From Planctomycetota bacterium (lineage in GTDB: Bacteria > Planctomycetota > UBA1135 > UBA2386): a stretch of 62,795 nucleotides of DNA. A program made the translations under genes and the position numbers. This document shows, in pieces, positions 59,106 to 62,795 of the stretch. The notes under the pieces were generated by a model, which had not been told where the DNA came from, did not search any database, and saw only the letters and a program-made list of their open reading frames with translations. The stretch is taken from assembly GCA_025459175.1 (NCBI GenBank), contig JALORC010000024.1:1-62795 (forward strand), given 5' to 3'. The stretch's first letter is position 1. Each line of letters begins with the position of its first letter.

Positions 59106-60119
59106 CTACGCCTCGGTGTAGTCGCTGCGCTTCTCGTCGAGCAGGTAGTCGTCGGCGATGTACTTCATCACCACGCGCCCGACCCGCACGTCGAAGCGTT
59201 CGTGCTGCGGCCGCACGACCAGGCCCTCGCGGATGTGCGCGTCGTCGAACGTCGTCTTGCCGGCCGCGTAGCGGGCCAGCAGCTCGGGCGCGTACGGCCC
59301 CTGGTAGAGCACCGGTGCCGCCGGCACCGCGAACCGCTGCAGCGCCGCCTGCAGCTCCGCCCAGTCGAGGAAGCGCTCGCCCAGCCGCAGGTCGAACGCG
59401 GCGAAGCCGAGCGCACTGCGGGCGCCGTAGTGGAACGACTGCACACCGCGGCCGTAGGTCTCGCCGTACAACACCACGCGCTCGTCGCTGGCCGCGAAGT
59501 GTTCGAGCAGCGCCACCACCGACGGCAGCGTGAACGGCATCCAGTACGGATTCTCGTGCACCCGCGCGCTCGGCTCGGCGCGCCGCACCCGGTTGCTGCC
59601 GGCCATGCGCTGGCCGCGCACGATGCCGACCCGGCAGTTGGTGCCGTGCACCTTCTCGGTGAATACCACCGGCTCGCCGCGCTGCAGCACGTCGGGGAAG
59701 TTGCGCAGGTTCTCGAGGTCGGTGTAGCGCGGGAACCAGTCGTGGTCGGGCAGCCCGTCGCCGGCGAACGGGCGGATCGGCGGTTCGAATTTGGTGACGC
59801 CGTAGTGCGCGGCCAGGTTGGTGCCGACCGGGTCCTCGGTCTCGGCCGCGAACAGGAACCCGTACGACGGCACGCCGCGCAGCCGCGCGCACTTGACGCG
59901 GCCGTTGGCGAGGTACTGGGTCACGCCGAAGCGGTCGCTGTGCTCCTTCGGCACGATCGCGTCCGGCGGGAAGTAGACGACGCGCGCGCCGGGCAGATAG
60001 CGGCCCTTCGGCACCACCACCTGCCAGCCGAGCACCTGCGCGATCTCGAGCCGGTCGGCGCCGGGGTGCGGGGCGATCGAGTCGATGGTGGCGACCGGGA
60101 CGATCAGGGAGCTGGCCAT
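59106..60119 (-). CDS. ATP-dependent RNA ligase of the DraRnl/Rnl5 type
   Basis: A 337-residue product. An N-terminal OB-fold-like domain (VATIDSIAPHPGADRLEIAQ, GARVVYFPPDAIVPKE) precedes a nucleotidyltransferase domain with motif I TEKVHGTNCRVG (Lys156 the expected AMP acceptor), motif III LYGETYGRGVQS, motif IV EGLVVRPQ and motif V VVMKYIADDYL. The domain order (OB-like domain first) and spacing match the Deinococcus radiodurans Rnl family, which seals nicked RNA ends. It is convergent with the cupin gene. No 3'-phosphatase/kinase or RNA-repair methyltransferase gene is adjacent. The ATG at 60119 gives a plausible N-terminal strand. Confidence 0.85.
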   Translation of the reverse strand: MASSLIVPVATIDSIAPHPGADRLEIAQVLGWQVVVPKGRYLPGARVVYFPPDAIVPKEHSDRFGVTQYLANGRVKCARLRGVPSYGFLFAAETEDPVGTNLAAHYGVTKFEPPIRPFAGDGLPDHDWFPRYTDLENLRNFPDVLQRGEPVVFTEKVHGTNCRVGIVRGQRMAGSNRVRRAEPSARVHENPYWMPFTLPSVVALLEHFAASDERVVLYGETYGRGVQSFHYGARSALGFAAFDLRLGERFLDWAELQAALQRFAVPAAPVLYQGPYAPELLARYAAGKTTFDDAHIREGLVVRPQHERFDVRVGRVVMKYIADDYLLDEKRSDYTEA

Positions 60120-60203
60120 GGTCGCTTCATAACCTGTGGCTCGGCCCGGTTGCCGAGTCGTTCGCGATCAGCGGTCGCCGGCACGTTCCGGTCGAGGGCC
60201 GGA

Positions 60204-60227
60204 GCGCCTCGCGCATGCCCGAGGCGC
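60204..60227. repeat. Inverted repeat in the divergent intergenic region
   Basis: GCGCCTCG (60204-60211) and CGAGGCGC (60220-60227) flank an 8-base spacer, between the RNA ligase and the following gene. It could be an operator or a 5'-leader hairpin of the downstream gene. Confidence 0.3.
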
Positions 60228-60290
60228 GCAAGGCGCGGGCCGGGGCTCGCGTAGTTCGGCGCGGTCGACGATCCTGCCATCAGACGTCCG

Positions 60291-61661
60291 ATGCAGCACC
60301 ACCCACGAGTTCTTGCCGTCGTCGCGTGCATGGCTCTCGCCGCCTCGATGTGGCTCCTACACGGTGAGACGACGCCGTGGTCGGCACCGCCGCCGCCGAC
60401 CGACCGCGATCGAGCGACCGAGCGCGCCGCGACGGCTTCGGCACCGAGCGGCCCGGCAGCGGCGACCGCACCTCCGAACCGCGAGTTGGTGCTGGCCACG
60501 CCATCCGCAGTGCCGACCGCCGCGGACGGAAACGAAGCGCGCGCCTCGACGTTGACCGTGCGGGTCGCCCAGGATGGCGCACCCGTCGTGGGCGCAATGG
60601 TGCGCCTGCACGCGATGCCGACCGGGCGCGGCGACGCACCCGACGAAGTCGAACTCGTGTGCAGCGGTGCGGCGCCGACCTCGATGGCCGTCACCGATGC
60701 GGGCGGGCTGGCCCGGTTCGAGCTGCCGCTGCCTAACGGTGCCGTCGCGTGGGTCGAACACGGCGCCATCGTGGCCTGGCTGAGCACCAGCGCGAAGGTT
60801 CGTGACTCGGTGGTCGCCATCGAACTGGGCTCGACGAGCCTGCGCGGGATCGTCTTCGATGCCCATGGTGTCCCGCGGCGCGGCGCGATCCTGCGGGCCG
60901 AGCCGGAAACCGAACTGATACGACCGACGTGGCGACGGACGCCGAGGCATCTCGCGGTCACCGATGCAAACGGCGAGTTCGTCATCGGAGGCTTGCCGCA
61001 GGCAACCATCGCCGTCACCTGCGAAGCCGGCGACGGCATGCCCACCGAGAAGCGCAGGGTGCCCACCCGAACGTCGTCCGTGCCGAGCGTGCAGTTCGGG
61101 GTCTCGCCGGACTCCCGTTGGTGGCGCGGTCGCGTCACGGACGACGACCGCAACCCCGTGCCCGGCATCACCCAGCTCGTCTTCACCTACGATCCGACCG
61201 GCGAACTGCGCCGGCTGCGCTCGGCGCCCGACGGCACCTTCGCGGTGCAGCTACCTCCGGGCACCTGGCATGGTGCGGTCGTCATCGGGAGCGAAGGGGC
61301 GATCCCGGCCCAGCCCACCACCCTCGTGGTCGGCTCCGTCGATCGCACCGAGGACCTGGTCCTGCCCGGCAAGCGCGTGCTCTGCCGAGTGACGGCGGGC
61401 GACTCGGACTTCGACGTGGATCAGGCGCTGAGGTCCGTGCAGCTCGAACTCGACGGCACGCCGTTGCCAAACCGCCAATGGCTCACGCTCGACGGCAGCC
61501 AATGCATGCAATGGAGCGGCTTGTCGCCGGGCATCTACCGACTGCGCAGTACGAAGGGGCCCCGGATGCTGGCTGGCGTGCCGGACGACGGCCAGGTAGT
61601 CGATCTGCGCGGTCCTGCGGCGTCGTGCACGATCGCCGTGACCCTCGTCGATCGCCGTTGA
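60291..61661 (+). CDS. Exported protein with carboxypeptidase-regulatory-like domains
   Basis: A 456-residue product. The N-terminal hydrophobic segment VLAVVACMALAASMWLLHGE (about 7-26) is a signal anchor or signal peptide, followed by a Pro/Ala/Thr-rich stretch. At least three beta-sandwich units follow: STLTVRVAQDGAPVVGAMVR, STSLRGIVFDAHGVPRRGAI (with VTDANGEFVIGGLPQATIAV) and RWWRGRVTDDDRNPVPGITQ. These are carboxypeptidase-regulatory-like/SpaA-type domains used as structural or adhesive units outside the membrane. No enzyme motif is present. Divergent from the RNA ligase gene. Confidence 0.7.
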   Translation: MQHHPRVLAVVACMALAASMWLLHGETTPWSAPPPPTDRDRATERAATASAPSGPAAATAPPNRELVLATPSAVPTAADGNEARASTLTVRVAQDGAPVVGAMVRLHAMPTGRGDAPDEVELVCSGAAPTSMAVTDAGGLARFELPLPNGAVAWVEHGAIVAWLSTSAKVRDSVVAIELGSTSLRGIVFDAHGVPRRGAILRAEPETELIRPTWRRTPRHLAVTDANGEFVIGGLPQATIAVTCEAGDGMPTEKRRVPTRTSSVPSVQFGVSPDSRWWRGRVTDDDRNPVPGITQLVFTYDPTGELRRLRSAPDGTFAVQLPPGTWHGAVVIGSEGAIPAQPTTLVVGSVDRTEDLVLPGKRVLCRVTAGDSDFDVDQALRSVQLELDGTPLPNRQWLTLDGSQCMQWSGLSPGIYRLRSTKGPRMLAGVPDDGQVVDLRGPAASCTIAVTLVDRR

Positions 61662-61788
61662 GTCGACGATGGCGACCCCGACGCTGCCGGCGGTCGAGAA
61701 CTTGCCGTGCCATGGCCTTCCTGTCGACCTGCCGCGGCGAACACCGAGCGGTTACGTTGCCGGCCACCCACTCGTTCGCCCGCCGCCC

Positions 61789-62613
61789 ATGCGCAAAGCC
61801 GCCGATCGCTACCGACTCACGCCCGCCGAGATCGAGGCCTTCCACCGCGACGGCTGGATCACGCTGCCCGACTTCCTCGACGCCGCCGAACTGGCGCCGC
61901 TCGAGGATCTCTACATGCGCTTCCTGCGCCGCGAGCTGCCGGTGCCCGGCCGCGACTACTGCGACATGACCGGCGACTACCACAAGCCGGTCGAGGCCTA
62001 CGACCTGCTGAACGTGATGCTGCCGCGGGTCTACCACCCGGCCCTGCAGGGCAACGTCTACGAACGGCGCGCCGCCGACGTCACCGCGCAGCTGTGGGGC
62101 CCGGACTTCGCGATCGACTACGACCAGCTGGTCGCGAAACCGCCCGGCAAGTCGGGCGCGGTGTTCCACTGGCACCAGGATCTCGGCTACTGGCCCATCA
62201 CACCCGACACCCGCACGGCGACGTTCTGGCTGGCTCTCGACGATGTCGCCGACGACAACGGCTGCGTGCGCTTCGTCGACGGTTCGCATCGCGAGCCCGA
62301 ACTGCGCGAGCACCTGCCGCTGCACGGCGACCGCGACCACAACCACACGCTGGTCGCCACCGTCGATCCGGCCCGCGACCGGATCCGCAGCGCGATCCTG
62401 CCGCGCGGCTCGGTCAGCGTGCACCACGAGCGCACCGTGCACGGCAGTGCCGGCAACACCAGCGCCCGCTGGCGCCGCGGCTACGTGCTGGCGTTCCGTT
62501 CGCAGACGACGATCGCCGCCGAGCGGGCCATGGGCTTCACGCACTCGCACAACGACAGCGCGCAGGTGCTGACCGCGATCGGCGAACAGACGCGGAAGCG
62601 GCAGCAGCGCTGA
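61789..62613 (+). CDS. Phytanoyl-CoA dioxygenase-like Fe(II)/2-oxoglutarate enzyme
   Basis: A 274-residue jelly-roll dioxygenase. LTPAEIEAFHRDGWITLPDF is the family-typical N-terminus. The iron ligands are His and Asp in VFHWHQDLGYWPITPD (H-x-D) and the distal His in VHHERTVHGSAGN, with the 2-oxoglutarate Arg in RRGYVLAFRS. The start is ATG 61789 (MRKAADRYRLTPAE), because the residues encoded upstream are Pro/Arg-rich and untypical. The substrate is unknown; relatives hydroxylate lipids, ectoine or secondary metabolites. Confidence 0.88.
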   Translation: MRKAADRYRLTPAEIEAFHRDGWITLPDFLDAAELAPLEDLYMRFLRRELPVPGRDYCDMTGDYHKPVEAYDLLNVMLPRVYHPALQGNVYERRAADVTAQLWGPDFAIDYDQLVAKPPGKSGAVFHWHQDLGYWPITPDTRTATFWLALDDVADDNGCVRFVDGSHREPELREHLPLHGDRDHNHTLVATVDPARDRIRSAILPRGSVSVHHERTVHGSAGNTSARWRRGYVLAFRSQTTIAAERAMGFTHSHNDSAQVLTAIGEQTRKRQQR

Positions 62614-62701
62614 GGGACCGGCTCTCGCCTCGAGCAAGGCCTCGGGATGGTAGCGAGCCATCGATCGCGACGACCGATCCGCAAATCCGCTGATCCGCCC
62701 G

Positions 62702-62795
62702 TCAGGCCGGCCGTTCGGCGACCGACAGCAGACCGTGGCGGCGCCAGCCGATCGTCAGCAGCCACGTGTGCGCCTCGGTAACCGGGCGCACGACG
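62702..62795 (-). CDS. 3' end of an unidentified gene
   Basis: The minus strand reads in from the right edge to a TGA at 62702-62704, giving the last 30 residues (PVTEAHTWLLTIGWRRHGLL then SVAERPA). The segment is too short to name a family. It is convergent with the dioxygenase gene, and the intervening 88 bases contain no clear terminator. Confidence 0.5.
   Translation of the reverse strand, partial: VVRPVTEAHTWLLTIGWRRHGLLSVAERPA

Noticed and set aside
1..62795. CRISPR array, tRNA or rRNA genes, insertion sequences
   Set aside because: No regularly spaced repeats, no cloverleaf-like or rRNA-like sequence and no transposase motif were recognised by eye. A tRNAscan/Infernal run would be decisive.

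Overview
The window looks like chromosomal DNA of a high-GC (roughly 70%) bacterium, most likely an uncultured or poorly described member of the Planctomycetota. That placement is an inference from family content: paired ECF sigma factor and FGE-fused Ser/Thr kinase, large secreted beta-propeller proteins sharing a Cys-containing C-terminal domain, a redoxin/cytochrome c/copper-monooxygenase fusion, a Tat-exported Gfo/Idh/MocA oxidoreductase, and a sigma-region-2 protein fused to a carboxypeptidase-regulatory-like domain. No rRNA, tRNA, CRISPR array, insertion sequence or integrase is visible. Genes are short transcription units on both strands, many convergent or ATGA-coupled.

Layout. 1-261: 5' end of an AAA-type ATPase gene in AT-richer DNA, then leuS. 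3.0-8.2 kb: glycine-rich secreted protein, small membrane protein, DinB-like protein, and two translationally coupled Kelch-like secreted propellers. 8.3-14.1 kb: histidine kinase, methyltransferase, [2Fe-2S] ferredoxin with an Asp in a cluster-ligand position, sodium/solute symporter, FHA-GGDEF protein, MinD/FleN-like ATPase. 14.2-20.3 kb: large secreted protein, ECF sigma factor, Ser/Thr kinase-FGE fusion. 20.4-25 kb: FHA-trypsin membrane protease, CutC, GAF protein, redoxin/cytochrome/Cu-monooxygenase protein. 25-31.6 kb: FG-GAP protein coupled to a galactose-oxidase-like protein, Gfo/Idh/MocA oxidoreductase, threonine-dehydratase-like PLP enzyme. 31.8-44.1 kb: GT4 glycosyltransferase, a 2076-aa single-module type I polyketide synthase (KS-AT-KR-DH-ACP-TE), TPR membrane protein, PDZ protein, GT87-like mannosyltransferase. 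44.3-51.8 kb: NHL lipoprotein, a second large secreted protein paralogous to the one at 14.2 kb, the sigma2 fusion and several hypotheticals. 51.8-62.8 kb: tRNA-dihydrouridine synthase, class II glutamine amidotransferase, DUF2911-like protein, a candidate selenocysteine thioredoxin, PRC-barrel protein, small proteins, HhH-GPD glycosylase, cupin, Rnl5-like RNA ligase, carboxypeptidase-regulatory-like protein, phytanoyl-CoA dioxygenase-like protein, and the 3' end of an unidentified gene.

The most striking signal is at 54839-55276. A membrane-anchored thioredoxin reads through an in-frame TGA placed exactly at the first catalytic Cys (U-G-A-C in place of C-G-P-C). The frame continues through the rest of the thioredoxin fold, and a SECIS-like hairpin can be drawn just downstream. 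A conventional gene caller splits it or drops half of it. Other points worth attention are the KR-before-DH order in the PKS, the sigma-region-2 protein lacking region 4, the Asp-substituted ferredoxin, and a C-terminal domain shared by five otherwise different secreted proteins.
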